Source of the DNA: Gemmatimonadota bacterium
Lineage (GTDB): Bacteria; Gemmatimonadota; Gemmatimonadetes; Gemmatimonadales; Gemmatimonadaceae
Direction of reading: 5' to 3'
Length of the DNA: 64,000 nt
Assembly: GCA_040388625.1 (NCBI GenBank)
Contig: JAZKBK010000001.1
Coordinates: 310,001 to 374,000 of the forward strand
The notes beneath the pieces were generated by a model. The model had not been told where the DNA came from and searched no databases. It saw only the letters and a list, made by a program, of their open reading frames with translations. The translations under genes and the position numbers were made by a program. Below are positions 9,272 through 18,024 of the stretch, piece by piece (position 1 is the stretch's first letter; every line of letters begins with the position of its first letter).

Positions 9272-9320
9272 CGGGAACCACGGCGGCCGGTTGGATCGGG
9301 CACGCCGTGGTTCCCGTTTT
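9272..9320 (+). terminator. Rho-independent terminator
   Basis: A perfect 13-bp stem pairs CGGGAACCACGGC (9272-9284) with GCCGTGGTTCCCG (9304-9316), with a 19-nt loop and a TTTT tail. It ends the peptidase/small membrane protein unit. The TTG at 9323 right after it is a poor start for the next gene, which favours GTG 9347. Confidence 0.9.
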
Positions 9321-9346
9321 CGTTGTATGACGTAGTACTTTACGCC

Positions 9347-10102
9347 GTGCCGGAAACCATCCTCTCACGCGTAGTCGTGGTACTGTACGAGCCGCAGGAT
9401 CCCGTCAACATTGGCGGGACCGTGCGAGCCATGAAGAACATGGGTGCCAGCGACCTGCGACTAGTCCGGCCGTGCGAGTACACGGATGTGCGGCTGGCTG
9501 GAATCGCGCACGGGACCGCCGACATCATCGAGCGGATCAGGCATTTCGATACGCTCGACGAAGCGCTTGCCGATTGCGTGAAGGTGGCGGCATTCACGGC
9601 CCGCCGGCGCGCGGCCAAACGGGTGCTTACCGACGCGCGTGAGGCGGCTCCCATAATCCAGGCCGCAGCGCAGGAAGGGAAGGTGGCGCTGCTGTTCGGG
9701 CGAGAAGACAGCGGACTTCCCAACGAAGCGATGGATCGCGGCCATCTCGTCGTGACGATCTCGACGACCGAGCACAGCTCCATCAACCTGGCGCAGGCGG
9801 TTCTGCTCGCGCTGTACGAGCTGCATCTGGTAGTGGCCGACGCCACCCGGTACATCGCTCCGCCCAAGCGCGACGCGCCCGCGGCTCTCGCGGCCGAGTA
9901 TGAGCTGATGTTCAGCGATGCGGAGAAGGCGCTGGAGCAGGTCCAGTTCTTCAAGACGCGCCACCATGAGCGAATCATGCGATCTATAAGGTCGCTGGCA
10001 TTCCGTGCGTCACCGGACAAGCGCGAGATCGCTCTGCTTCGCGCCATGTCGATCGAGGTTTTGCGCACGATAGATCGCATCAAGCGCGGCCTTGCATCAT
10101 AA
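9347..10102 (+). CDS. trmJ: tRNA/rRNA 2'-O-methyltransferase, TrmJ-like
   Basis: This 251-residue SPOUT-family enzyme, closest to TrmJ, methylates the 2'-OH of tRNA position 32. Seen in the sequence are the N-terminal VVLYEPQDPVNIGGTVRAMKNMG substrate block, the FGREDSGLPNEAMDR knot motif, and TTEHSSINLAQAVLLALYEL (SAM-binding trefoil knot). A helical C-terminal extension, typical of TrmJ, ends the protein. The GTG at 9347 is preferred because the upstream TTG at 9323 sits directly on the tail of a terminator. The exact RNA target is inferred from the family. Confidence 0.88.
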   Translation: MPETILSRVVVVLYEPQDPVNIGGTVRAMKNMGASDLRLVRPCEYTDVRLAGIAHGTADIIERIRHFDTLDEALADCVKVAAFTARRRAAKRVLTDAREAAPIIQAAAQEGKVALLFGREDSGLPNEAMDRGHLVVTISTTEHSSINLAQAVLLALYELHLVVADATRYIAPPKRDAPAALAAEYELMFSDAEKALEQVQFFKTRHHERIMRSIRSLAFRASPDKREIALLRAMSIEVLRTIDRIKRGLAS

Positions 10103-10136
10103 GGCCGCACGGGTGATTATTGGACGACAACTTGGC

Positions 10137-10154
10137 TTGTGAACATTTTCACAT
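10137..10154. promoter_or_regulatory. Rex/CRP-like palindrome before complex III operon
   Basis: The sequence TTGTGAACATTTTCACAT contains perfect TGTGAA and TTCACA arms around four bases. It matches the Rex (NADH-sensing repressor) operator pattern TTGTGAA-N4-TTCACAA with one mismatch. It also matches the CRP-family pattern TGTGA-N6-TCACA exactly. It lies 39 bp before the actA start codon, where a redox or carbon regulator of respiration would be expected. No rex or crp gene is in the window. Confidence 0.6.
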
Positions 10155-10164
10155 AGCCGAACGT

Positions 10165-10179
10165 TTAACTCGCCTTTAA
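10165..10179. promoter_or_regulatory. TTAA-N7-TTAA direct repeat box
   Basis: Two TTAA elements spaced 11 bp (TTAACTCGCCTTTAA) lie between the Rex/CRP-like palindrome and actA. An 11-bp direct repeat is the usual spacing for OmpR/PhoB/CtrA-type response regulators. The same spacing recurs upstream of the TonB operon at 35499-35537. The assignment is by pattern only. Confidence 0.45.
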
Positions 10180-10192
10180 CCACAATTCGCGG

Positions 10193-10726
10193 ATGGCGTT
10201 GCGAAGGAAGTGGCTCACGGTATCGGGATTCATCGCGATCGCCGCAGCGGCCACTATGCTCTCGGCATTCAGCGGCGCTTCGACGTCGCAGGGCTTCAGC
10301 CCTGAACAGCCGATTCATTTCCCACATCCCCTGCACGTACAGACGCTGAAGATGAACTGCCTGTACTGCCACTTCTCCGCGAACAAATCGCCAGATCCGG
10401 GACTGCCGGCAGTCGCCACGTGCATGGGCTGTCACGCACTCGTTGGTACGAACAAGCCGGAAATCAAGAAGCTCGCGGCTTACTGGAACAAGAAGCAGCC
10501 AGTGCCATGGGTTCGGATGCACAAGGTTCCGGAATACGTCCATTTCCCGCACATGAGCCACGTGAACGCCGGCGTTTCATGCCAGACCTGTCACGGGCCG
10601 ATTCAGAACATGACGCAGGTTTACCAGTATTCCTCACTGAACATGGGTTGGTGTGTCAGCTGCCACATCGGACAGTCGAACCCGCCTTTCAAGGCGCGCT
10701 ACGACTGCGCCGCCTGCCACTACTGA
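10193..10726 (+). CDS. actA: Alternative complex III, pentaheme cytochrome ActA
   Basis: This 177-residue multiheme cytochrome c is the first subunit of the quinol:electron acceptor oxidoreductase that replaces the bc1 complex. Five CxxCH heme motifs are visible in order: CLYCH, CMGCH, CQTCH, CVSCH and CAACH. That is the usual ActA number. An N-terminal hydrophobic segment (about 8-28) would anchor it with the hemes in the periplasm. It heads the six-gene act operon, which has two candidate operators in the promoter region. No strong ribosome site precedes the ATG. Confidence 0.95.
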   Translation: MALRRKWLTVSGFIAIAAAATMLSAFSGASTSQGFSPEQPIHFPHPLHVQTLKMNCLYCHFSANKSPDPGLPAVATCMGCHALVGTNKPEIKKLAAYWNKKQPVPWVRMHKVPEYVHFPHMSHVNAGVSCQTCHGPIQNMTQVYQYSSLNMGWCVSCHIGQSNPPFKARYDCAACHY

Positions 10727-10733
10727 GCCCCGT

Positions 10734-13700
10734 ATGAGCACCGAGACAGAATCGAAGGGGATCAAGCGCAGAGACTTTCTCAAGGTCATCGGCGGTGGCG
10801 CAGCGGTAGCAGCGTCCATTGGCTGTGAATCGGATAGAGTCGAGAAGCTCATCCCGTACCTGGTATCTCCCGACAACACCGTTCCGGGTGTATCGACCTA
10901 CTACGCGACGACGTGCAGAGGCTGCGCGGCGGGCTGCGGCGTGATCGCAGAGACGCGCGACGGACGCACCACCAAGCTCGAAGGCAATCCAGCGCATCCG
11001 GTGAACCGCGGTGCGCTCTGCTCCACGGGCCAGGCGGAAGTACAGGCGCTGTACAATCCCGATCGCTACCGCTCGCCGATGATTCGCAAGAACGGCAAGC
11101 TGGTTGCGGCCAAGTGGGACGAGGCGCTCCAGCTGTTTTCCCAGAAGCTGGGCGAGACGCGCTCGCGCGGTGGCGCGGCGAACGCCGTGTTCATCAATCA
11201 ACACGAGTCCGGCTCGTTTCCAGCGTTTCTGGATCAGTGGCTCGCCGATTTCGGCATGCCGGCGCATGTGAGCTACGACTCTGGCGTCGATACCGAGGCG
11301 ATCGCGGCGCACACCGCTGCGTATGGCGTGGCGTGGCCGCGTTTTGATTTCAATGCTGCAGCACTCATAATTTCGTTCGGCGCCGATTTTCTGGATGGCT
11401 GGGGACCGTCGGTTCCGCAGCAGCTCGACTGGGCCGATGCGCGCGCCAAGCTGGTCGGCGCGCCGCGACTGGTAACAGTCGGCGCACGACGCTCGCTCAC
11501 CGGGCTGAACGCCGACACGTGGCTCGACTGCAAGCCTGGCACTGAAGTGATGATCGCGCGCGCTCTCGCTGGCGAGATGCCGGTGGCGGACGCAGCACAG
11601 CAGAGTGGCGTCGACGCGAAGCGGTTGCAGGCTGTGGTCGACGAATATCGCGCAGCGAAGCCTGCGCTGGTACTCGCCGGCGGCCACATCGCGAATTCCG
11701 CCGAATTGTTCGCGGCCGTCACGGCGCTCAATCGCGCCAACGGCGCGGTCGGCACCACGATTCGCCCCGATCAGGCGTTTCTGGGCTACGAAGGAATCGC
11801 GCCGCAGGCTCAACTCCGCGCGATCGGCGACCGGATGAATTCCGGAGCCGTACCGCTGCTCATGGTTCGCGGTGCCAATCCGGCGTACACGATGCCTCGG
11901 AGCACAGGCTTCGCAGCGGCGATGAAGAAGGTGCCGTTCAAGGTATCGTTCGCGAGCATCATGAATGACACGAGCGAGATGTGCGATCTGATTCTTCCGG
12001 ATCATCACTCGCTCGAGCAGTGGGGCGATGCCGAGCCGGTGAAGGGAACGCTCTCGCTGCAGCAGCCGACGATGGATCCCGTGTTCGATTCGCTCGCGAC
12101 TTCGGACGTGCTCATCAGGATTGCGAAGGGCGATCCGGCGACGGCGGCGAAATATCCGGAGCCCGATTATCGCACGTGGCTCATCGCGCGCGTTCCGGGC
12201 GGTGAGGAAGGTATGCGCGCCGGCCTCCCGACCGCGATCGTAGCCGGCAGCGCGCTCGCGCGCACCGCGCCGCGTCCTGCGCTTCCCGCGATTCCTGCGG
12301 CCCCTGCGCTTGCTTCGACGTCCGGCGACATGTTCCTGTTCATCTACCATCACCCGGTACTAGGTGATGGTCGTGGCGCCAACAAGCCGTGGCTGCAGGA
12401 GCTTCCCGATCCCGTCACCAAGCTCACGTGGCAGACGGTGGTCGAGATGCATCCGCTTACTGCAGCGAAGATGGGACTGGACAACAGCGATCTCGTTACC
12501 GTCACGACGAGCGCGGGCTCGCTTACAGCTCCGGTCTACCTGTATCTCGGCATTCGTCAGGACACCATCGCGATCGCGACCGGACGCGGCCACATCAACG
12601 CCGGCCGCTATGCGAAGGCCGGCGAGAACGCGTACGACCTCGTTCCACTCGCCGAAAATGCAGCTGGCGGCATCGCACTCGTAAGCACCAGAGCCAAGGT
12701 CGTGAAGGCCGGCGGCAGCATGCTGCTGGCAACTACCGAAGGCTCTGCAAGACAGCATCTTCGTGACATCGCGCGCGCGATTCCTGTAGGTGAGCTCGGC
12801 GCTGGTGCCGAGAAGCACAAGGAGCCGGAAGAGGAGCATCTGCCCGGCGACGCGTCGCACGAATTCCTGCCTGGACTCCGGTCGCCCGTCGCCAACGATG
12901 CGCAGGGTGATTTCGGCGATCCAGCCTCCAAGGATCTCGGGATGTACAATCCGAATCACTGGAGCAACATGGCCAAGCGACGCTGGGCCATGACGATCGA
13001 CCTGGCGCGGTGCACTGGATGCGCTGCATGCGTAACCGCGTGCTACGCCGAGAACAACATTCCGACGGTCGGCGCCGACTGGCAGACGCCGCAGATACTT
13101 CCGGACCGCACGGGGTTCGGCGCGAACATCACACGCAGTCGCGAGATGGCGTGGATTCGACTCGAGCGCTATTACGAGGGCGGGGAAGATGGCAGCGCCG
13201 ATTTCGAGACGCGCTTCATCCCCATGATGTGCCAGCATTGCGGTAACGCGCCGTGCGAGCCTGTCTGCCCGGTGTACGCGACCTATCACGCGCCGGACGG
13301 ACTCAACGTTCAGGTTTACAACCGGTGCGTCGGAACTCGTTACTGCTCCAACAACTGTCCCTACAAGGTTCGCTACTTCAACTGGTTCGGATACGGCGAG
13401 CCACATCGGCCGCAGTACGCGTTCCCCGAGCCGCTCAATTGGCAGCTCAATCCCGACGTCACGGTGCGCGGCAAGGGTGTCATGGAGAAGTGCTCCATGT
13501 GCGTCCAGCGCATTCGCGGCGCGGAGCATCGCGCCAAGCTCGAGAACAACCGGCCGTTGCGCCCCGACGAATTCACGACTGCGTGCGCGGAAGCGTGCCC
13601 CTCGCGCGCCATCACATTCGGCGACGCGGCGGACGATTCATGGTCGGTGACGCGATTGATCAAGGACGAGCGTGCGTATCATGTATTCGAAGAGCTCAAC

Positions 13701-13772
13701 ACATTCACCGCGGTAGTCTACTTGAAGAAAGTCAATCACCCGTCGCCGGCTACCGAGCCGGCGCACGCGTAG
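10734..13772 (+). CDS. actB: Alternative complex III, Fe-S/molybdopterin-like ActB
   Basis: This is the 1012-residue periplasmic electron-transfer subunit. A twin-arginine signal (KRRDFLK, 11-17) shows Tat export. Residues about 55-700 resemble a molybdopterin oxidoreductase, and residues about 760-1012 are a ferredoxin-like subunit. The latter has four Cys clusters: CTGCAACVTAC, CQHCGNAPCEPVC, CVGTRYCSNNC and CSMC followed by CAEAC. These would hold three 4Fe-4S and one 3Fe-4S centres as in other ActB proteins. The N-terminal half also keeps a full CxxCxxxC-x27-C set (C61, C64, C68, C96). ATG 10734 is chosen over an upstream in-frame start at 10653 because the latter overlaps actA and lies before the Tat motif. 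Confidence 0.95.
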   Translation: MSTETESKGIKRRDFLKVIGGGAAVAASIGCESDRVEKLIPYLVSPDNTVPGVSTYYATTCRGCAAGCGVIAETRDGRTTKLEGNPAHPVNRGALCSTGQAEVQALYNPDRYRSPMIRKNGKLVAAKWDEALQLFSQKLGETRSRGGAANAVFINQHESGSFPAFLDQWLADFGMPAHVSYDSGVDTEAIAAHTAAYGVAWPRFDFNAAALIISFGADFLDGWGPSVPQQLDWADARAKLVGAPRLVTVGARRSLTGLNADTWLDCKPGTEVMIARALAGEMPVADAAQQSGVDAKRLQAVVDEYRAAKPALVLAGGHIANSAELFAAVTALNRANGAVGTTIRPDQAFLGYEGIAPQAQLRAIGDRMNSGAVPLLMVRGANPAYTMPRSTGFAAAMKKVPFKVSFASIMNDTSEMCDLILPDHHSLEQWGDAEPVKGTLSLQQPTMDPVFDSLATSDVLIRIAKGDPATAAKYPEPDYRTWLIARVPGGEEGMRAGLPTAIVAGSALARTAPRPALPAIPAAPALASTSGDMFLFIYHHPVLGDGRGANKPWLQELPDPVTKLTWQTVVEMHPLTAAKMGLDNSDLVTVTTSAGSLTAPVYLYLGIRQDTIAIATGRGHINAGRYAKAGENAYDLVPLAENAAGGIALVSTRAKVVKAGGSMLLATTEGSARQHLRDIARAIPVGELGAGAEKHKEPEEEHLPGDASHEFLPGLRSPVANDAQGDFGDPASKDLGMYNPNHWSNMAKRRWAMTIDLARCTGCAACVTACYAENNIPTVGADWQTPQILPDRTGFGANITRSREMAWIRLERYYEGGEDGSADFETRFIPMMCQHCGNAPCEPVCPVYATYHAPDGLNVQVYNRCVGTRYCSNNCPYKVRYFNWFGYGEPHRPQYAFPEPLNWQLNPDVTVRGKGVMEKCSMCVQRIRGAEHRAKLENNRPLRPDEFTTACAEACPSRAITFGDAADDSWSVTRLIKDERAYHVFEELNTFTAVVYLKKVNHPSPATEPAHA

Positions 13773-13782
13773 GAGTCCGCGG

Positions 13783-15243
13783 ATGGCAACAGCCACTAAA
13801 CCGGTAGAGGACGTCGAGCTGCTGCGCCGGCCGAACATCCCGAGCGCCGAGGTACGACTTCCCGCCGTAAAGGATTACGAGCAGGTCGATGATGAGATAA
13901 CAGCGACGCTGCATCCCACGGCCCAGTGGTTCATCGGGCTTGGTGTGGCGATCCTCTTCCTCCTTATCGGCGCGCTGGCGTGGACTTATCAGATCTACAC
14001 CGGACTCGGAGTCGCCGGATACAACCCGCCGGTGATGTGGGGTGTGTACATCGTCACCTTCGTGTTCTGGGTCGGTATCGGACACGCGGGAACGCTCATC
14101 TCGGCGATCCTTTACCTGTTCCGAGCGGGATTCCGAACGACGATCTACCGATGCGCCGAAGCCATGACGGTGTTCGCGGTCATGACCGCCGGACTGTTCC
14201 CGATCCTGCACCTCGGACGTCCGTGGAAGTTCTTCTGGCTCATTCCGTACCCGAACTGGCGCTACATCTGGCCGCAGATGAAGAGTCCGCTGGTGTGGGA
14301 CGTGTTCGCGATTCTCACGTACCTCACGGTTTCCGCGACATTCCTCTACATCGGACTCGTCCCCGACTTCGCGATTCTCCGCGACCGGGAAAAGAATCCG
14401 GTGCGCAAGCGGCTGTTCGCGCAGCTGGCACTGGGGTGGCGTAACACCGATCGCGAGTGGCGCCACTTCGTTCGCGCGTATCTCTTCCTCGCAGCATTCT
14501 CCACACCGCTCGTTCTTTCAGTGCACTCGGTGGTGTCGTTCGACTTTGCCATGTCGGACGTGCCGGGATGGCACACGACTGTGTTCCCGCCGTACTTCGT
14601 CGCCGGCGCGATCTACTCGGGCATCGGAATGGTCTTCACCATCGTGATTCCGCTGCGCAAGTGGTTCAATCTCAAGCATTACGTCACGATCAACGATCTG
14701 GACGCTGCGGCGAAGCTTGCACTGTTCACGTCGCTCGTCGTCGGCGTATCGTACGCCTGCGAGTGGTTCGTCGCATGGTACAGCGGAAGCCCCGCCGAGA
14801 AACAGTTCTTCGCGAACCGCCTCTGGGGTCAGTGGTGGTGGGCGTCGGCATTGCTGTACACCTGCAACATCTGTCTGCCGCTGTCGCTCTTCTCGCAGTG
14901 GTGCCGCCGCAACACGACGTGGCTCTTCATCCTGTCGATCTTCATCAACATCGGCATGTGGTTCGAGCGCTTCGTGATCGTGGTGCCATCTCTGTCGCAC
15001 GAGTACGAGCCCTGGCAGTGGGCAGGGTATCGCCCGACCTGGGTCGACTACGCCATTCTGTGCGGGTCGTTCGGCTGGTTCTCGATGTGGTTCCTGCTCT
15101 TCATCAAGCAGTTCCCCGTCATAGCGTTGACGGAGATCAAGGAGATCGTGAAGCCGCGATTGAAGTTCCGGCACGCACAGGGCGTGGACTCCACGGCTCA
15201 TCCGTTGCCGTTCATGCCTGACACACCAGGGGAGTTCGACTGA
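13783..15243 (+). CDS. actC: Alternative complex III, NrfD-like membrane subunit ActC
   Basis: This 486-residue integral membrane protein is of the NrfD/PsrC family, with about ten hydrophobic segments after a polar N-terminus of roughly 45 residues. It would hold the quinol site and a proton pathway in complex III. The WGVYIVTFVFWVGIGHAGTLISA region and the Trp-rich HLGRPWKFFWLIPYPN loop are typical. The start lies 10 nt after actB, and the stop overlaps actD as TGATG. It is one of two NrfD-like subunits, the other being actF. Confidence 0.95.
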   Translation: MATATKPVEDVELLRRPNIPSAEVRLPAVKDYEQVDDEITATLHPTAQWFIGLGVAILFLLIGALAWTYQIYTGLGVAGYNPPVMWGVYIVTFVFWVGIGHAGTLISAILYLFRAGFRTTIYRCAEAMTVFAVMTAGLFPILHLGRPWKFFWLIPYPNWRYIWPQMKSPLVWDVFAILTYLTVSATFLYIGLVPDFAILRDREKNPVRKRLFAQLALGWRNTDREWRHFVRAYLFLAAFSTPLVLSVHSVVSFDFAMSDVPGWHTTVFPPYFVAGAIYSGIGMVFTIVIPLRKWFNLKHYVTINDLDAAAKLALFTSLVVGVSYACEWFVAWYSGSPAEKQFFANRLWGQWWWASALLYTCNICLPLSLFSQWCRRNTTWLFILSIFINIGMWFERFVIVVPSLSHEYEPWQWAGYRPTWVDYAILCGSFGWFSMWFLLFIKQFPVIALTEIKEIVKPRLKFRHAQGVDSTAHPLPFMPDTPGEFD

Positions 15244-15743
15244 TGCGCGGCGTAATCGGGCTGTTTCGCGAGCTGGACACCACCTGCGACGCGATAGCGA
15301 TTCTCAAGAAGAAGAAGTTTGGAGAATTCACGGTGTATTCTCCAACGCCGCGTCACGAGATCGAGCACGCGATCGACAGGGGGCCGAGTGCGGTGCGCGT
15401 CTTCACGCTCATCGGCGGATTGTGCGGCGTAACGTTCGGTTACTGGATCGCGATCTGGATCTCGGACTACTGGCCGATCGTGGTAGGCGGCAAGGCGATC
15501 GCGACGTGGATCCCGTACACGGTTTTCGGCTTCGAGGTGATGGTGCTCATCGGAGCGCTCGCCACTGTGGCCGGCCTGTTCGCGACAGCGAGATTCCCTC
15601 GTATCACGCACACTGTGGGATACGATTCGCGGTTCAGCTACGGCGATTTCGGCGTCTGGATCGAGCCGTCGCCAGACAAGATGCAGGAGGCAGAGCAGTT
15701 GCTACGTGATGCTGGTGCAGTGGAGGTGCGCGTTGAACGCTAG
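15243..15743 (+). CDS. actD: Alternative complex III, DUF3341 subunit ActD
   Basis: This 166-residue subunit has a cytoplasmic N-terminal domain (about 1-50, containing the E-F-T-V-Y-S-P-T-P segment typical of DUF3341), then two membrane helices (about 53-80 and 95-120) and a short C-terminal tail. In known complex III structures this subunit packs at the cytoplasmic face next to ActC. The ATG overlaps the actC stop. The last 11 nt overlap the predicted TTG start of actE, so translation is coupled. Confidence 0.93.
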   Translation: MRGVIGLFRELDTTCDAIAILKKKKFGEFTVYSPTPRHEIEHAIDRGPSAVRVFTLIGGLCGVTFGYWIAIWISDYWPIVVGGKAIATWIPYTVFGFEVMVLIGALATVAGLFATARFPRITHTVGYDSRFSYGDFGVWIEPSPDKMQEAEQLLRDAGAVEVRVER

Positions 15744-16533
15744 AGCCATTCGCGCGCTGCTCGCCATCGCGCCCCTTACTCTGAGTCTTTCTGCGTGCGA
15801 GTGGTTCAGCGACTTCCGCCGCCAGCCAGCGTTGCACCCGTGGCAGCCGATTCACTGCGACGCTCGTCGCGACGTCTGCGACGAGACCATTCCTTCGCGC
15901 GGCAATCCGCAGAATTCCGTCTCGATCTACGGAACCGAGCGCGCCGGCTTCGAAACGTCGTACGCTGCGCTCCCCGGCACTATCGACTCCATGTCGAATC
16001 TCGTCAATCCGACACCGCCTACCGCTGCGTCGCTCGCCAACGGTCACAAGTACTTCGCCGTCAACTGCGAAGTCTGTCATGGCGAGAAGGGACTTGGCGA
16101 CGGTCCGGCTACCAAGTACGGAATGATCGGCATCAATCTCACGATGGACATCACCAAGAACCGGAGCGATGGCTACATCTTCGGAATGATCCGGAATGGA
16201 CGCGGCGCAATGCCGTCGTACAACAGGATCGAGGAGATGGATCGCTGGGACGTCGTCAATTACGTTCGCGCGCTTCAGGGCAAGCTCGGCGTGACGGTTC
16301 CGACGGGACCGCTGGCTGTGCCTGGCGTTACAGGACGCTGGGTGCCCGGTTATACCAAGACAGCACCCGATAGACCGGCGCCGTTCGTACCGCCGTATGA
16401 GGGAAGCGCCAAGGCGTGGTACCACGCCGGCGAAGCGCCGCCCGCGCTCGACATGAGATCGCCGCGGGTTGGTCCACCACCGCTTGATTCCAACGTGTAC
16501 AAGACAGGTATTCCGCAGGAGGTGAAGCGATGA
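15733..16533 (+). CDS. actE: Alternative complex III, monoheme cytochrome c lipoprotein ActE
   Basis: This is a cytochrome c subunit with a single CEVCH heme motif and a distal Met-containing segment (GRGAMPSY). The TTG at 15733 is chosen because a strong GGAGGTG ribosome site precedes it by 4-6 nt and the product then begins with a lipoprotein signal ending in LSAC. The protein would be lipid-anchored at the periplasmic face and pass electrons from ActA/ActB to a soluble cytochrome or an oxidase. An upstream ATG at 15706 in the same frame has no such support. The end overlaps actF as ATGA. Confidence 0.93.
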   Translation: MNARAIRALLAIAPLTLSLSACEWFSDFRRQPALHPWQPIHCDARRDVCDETIPSRGNPQNSVSIYGTERAGFETSYAALPGTIDSMSNLVNPTPPTAASLANGHKYFAVNCEVCHGEKGLGDGPATKYGMIGINLTMDITKNRSDGYIFGMIRNGRGAMPSYNRIEEMDRWDVVNYVRALQGKLGVTVPTGPLAVPGVTGRWVPGYTKTAPDRPAPFVPPYEGSAKAWYHAGEAPPALDMRSPRVGPPPLDSNVYKTGIPQEVKR

Positions 16534-17861
16534 GCGATCATGGACCTCACATCTTCACGCGGGAAGAGGTAATCGCCGGCAGTCAGACTCCGGTCGCGAG
16601 CTGGCTCAAGATGGCGTGCGCGATTCTCGCAATCATCGGAACCGTGACGTTCATCTTCGGCGCTTTCGTCGGTGCCGATCGTGCGTGGCAGGCACTGCAC
16701 TTCAACTGGCTGTTCTTCAGCACGGTATCGTCTGCTGGTGTGACCGTGGTCGCCGTGCAGCGTATCACCACTGCACGCTGGTCGCGACCCGTGGTTCGGT
16801 TCATGGAGGGGTACGTCGCCTTCCTGCCCGTCGCGTTCGTGATCCTCTGTCTCTCGCTGACCATCGGACGTGACCACATCTTCCCCTGGGCAACGCATCC
16901 TCTGATGATCGAGGAGAAGCGCCAGTACCTCAACGTTCCGTTCTTCGTCACGCGCGATCTGGTGATGTTCGGAATCCAGACGATACTGAGCGTGTGGTAC
17001 ATCTACACCTCCGTGCGGCTCGACGTCGGCGTCGTTCCGGAGAGTGGTGCGTCGTGGGCGCGCGGAATCCGCGACCGTATGCGGAATGGGTTTGGTGAGG
17101 AGCGCAGGGAGCTTCACTCGACGCATTCGCGTCAGGGCAAGCTGGCGGTGGCGATGGTCTTCGCATTCGCGCTGTTCTGGATCATCATGTCGTGGGATCT
17201 GTCGATGTCGCTCGATCCACACTTCCAGAGCACGCTGTACGGCTACTGGTTCTTCATGGGCGCGTGGGTCGCTGCCATCGCAGCATGGACGCTCATCACG
17301 ATGGCGTGGCGGAGTCACCTGCGTCGCCAGGACATGATCACCGACGTTCACTTCCACGACCTCGGCAAGCTCTGCTTCGCGTTCACAGCGTTCTGGGGCT
17401 ATCTGACGTTCGGCCAGTATCTGGTTATCTGGTACGGCAACCTTGGTGAGGAAACTCACTGGGCTCGCCTGCGGCTCATCGCACCGTGGAGCTGGATCAC
17501 GATGACCGTCGTGGCACTCATGTTCGTGCTGCCGTTCTTCGGCCTGTTGTCACGCGCAGCGAAGGTATATCTCCCGACCATGGCGTTCTTCGCGGCGTGT
17601 CTCGTCGTCGGACTCTATCTGCATCGGTACGACGAGATCTATCCGTCCATCTATGGTGTAAGAGTGGACGGTACGCTGCCGTTTGGTATCTGGGAAATCG
17701 CAATCACCGCCGGATTCCTCGGAATCTGGGGCCTGTGCTACATCGCGTTCATGGACGCATTCCCGCGCATGCGCGTGGTGCTGATGACGTCGCCGTTCCG
17801 CGACGAGGTGCAGGTGCCGGTGAATCCCAAGACGATGGACGCGCTCCCCGCGCACGAATGA
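16530..17861 (+). CDS. actF: Alternative complex III, NrfD-like membrane subunit ActF
   Basis: This 443-residue membrane protein, the second NrfD-like subunit, is paralogous to ActC and has about ten hydrophobic segments. Its FALFWIIMSWDLSMSLDPHFQ stretch and the WSRPVVRF segment are typical of quinol:cytochrome c oxidoreductase membrane subunits. It closes the act operon. No cytochrome oxidase genes follow: the next features are hairpins and a tRNA. The terminal oxidase partner must therefore be encoded elsewhere. Confidence 0.94.
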   Translation: MSDHGPHIFTREEVIAGSQTPVASWLKMACAILAIIGTVTFIFGAFVGADRAWQALHFNWLFFSTVSSAGVTVVAVQRITTARWSRPVVRFMEGYVAFLPVAFVILCLSLTIGRDHIFPWATHPLMIEEKRQYLNVPFFVTRDLVMFGIQTILSVWYIYTSVRLDVGVVPESGASWARGIRDRMRNGFGEERRELHSTHSRQGKLAVAMVFAFALFWIIMSWDLSMSLDPHFQSTLYGYWFFMGAWVAAIAAWTLITMAWRSHLRRQDMITDVHFHDLGKLCFAFTAFWGYLTFGQYLVIWYGNLGEETHWARLRLIAPWSWITMTVVALMFVLPFFGLLSRAAKVYLPTMAFFAACLVVGLYLHRYDEIYPSIYGVRVDGTLPFGIWEIAITAGFLGIWGLCYIAFMDAFPRMRVVLMTSPFRDEVQVPVNPKTMDALPAHE

Positions 17862-17867
17862 TCTCAT

Positions 17868-17892
17868 AGGGGCAGACCCCGCGTCTGCCCCT
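17868..17892 (+). terminator. Hairpin after act operon
   Basis: A perfect 10-bp stem pairs AGGGGCAGAC (17868-17877) with GTCTGCCCCT (17883-17892), with a 5-nt loop, starting 7 nt after the actF stop. There is no T-run, so termination may be Rho-assisted or the hairpin may protect the mRNA end. Confidence 0.6.
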
Positions 17893-17895
17893 GCG

Positions 17896-17979
17896 GATAC
17901 GCCTGCCCGCGTCGGGACCGGCGTATCGCGCGTGATGGACGGCCCAGAGGTGCGGATGCATCGGCGCCTCGGAGCGCCG
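17896..17979. repeat. Two further hairpins before the tRNA gene
   Basis: A nested hairpin pairs GATACGCC (17896-17903) with GGCGTATC (17920-17927) and has an inner CCCG/CGGG stem. A second, 6-bp hairpin spans 17962-17979. Together with the hairpin at 17868 they make three structures in about 110 bp of non-coding DNA before the tRNA. An AT-rich patch at 17986-17995 could be the tRNA promoter -10 region. Confidence 0.45.
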
Positions 17980-18024
17980 TCATCGATTAAATTATGTCGT
18001 TCGTGTCCAGCGGCGCGAGCTAAA

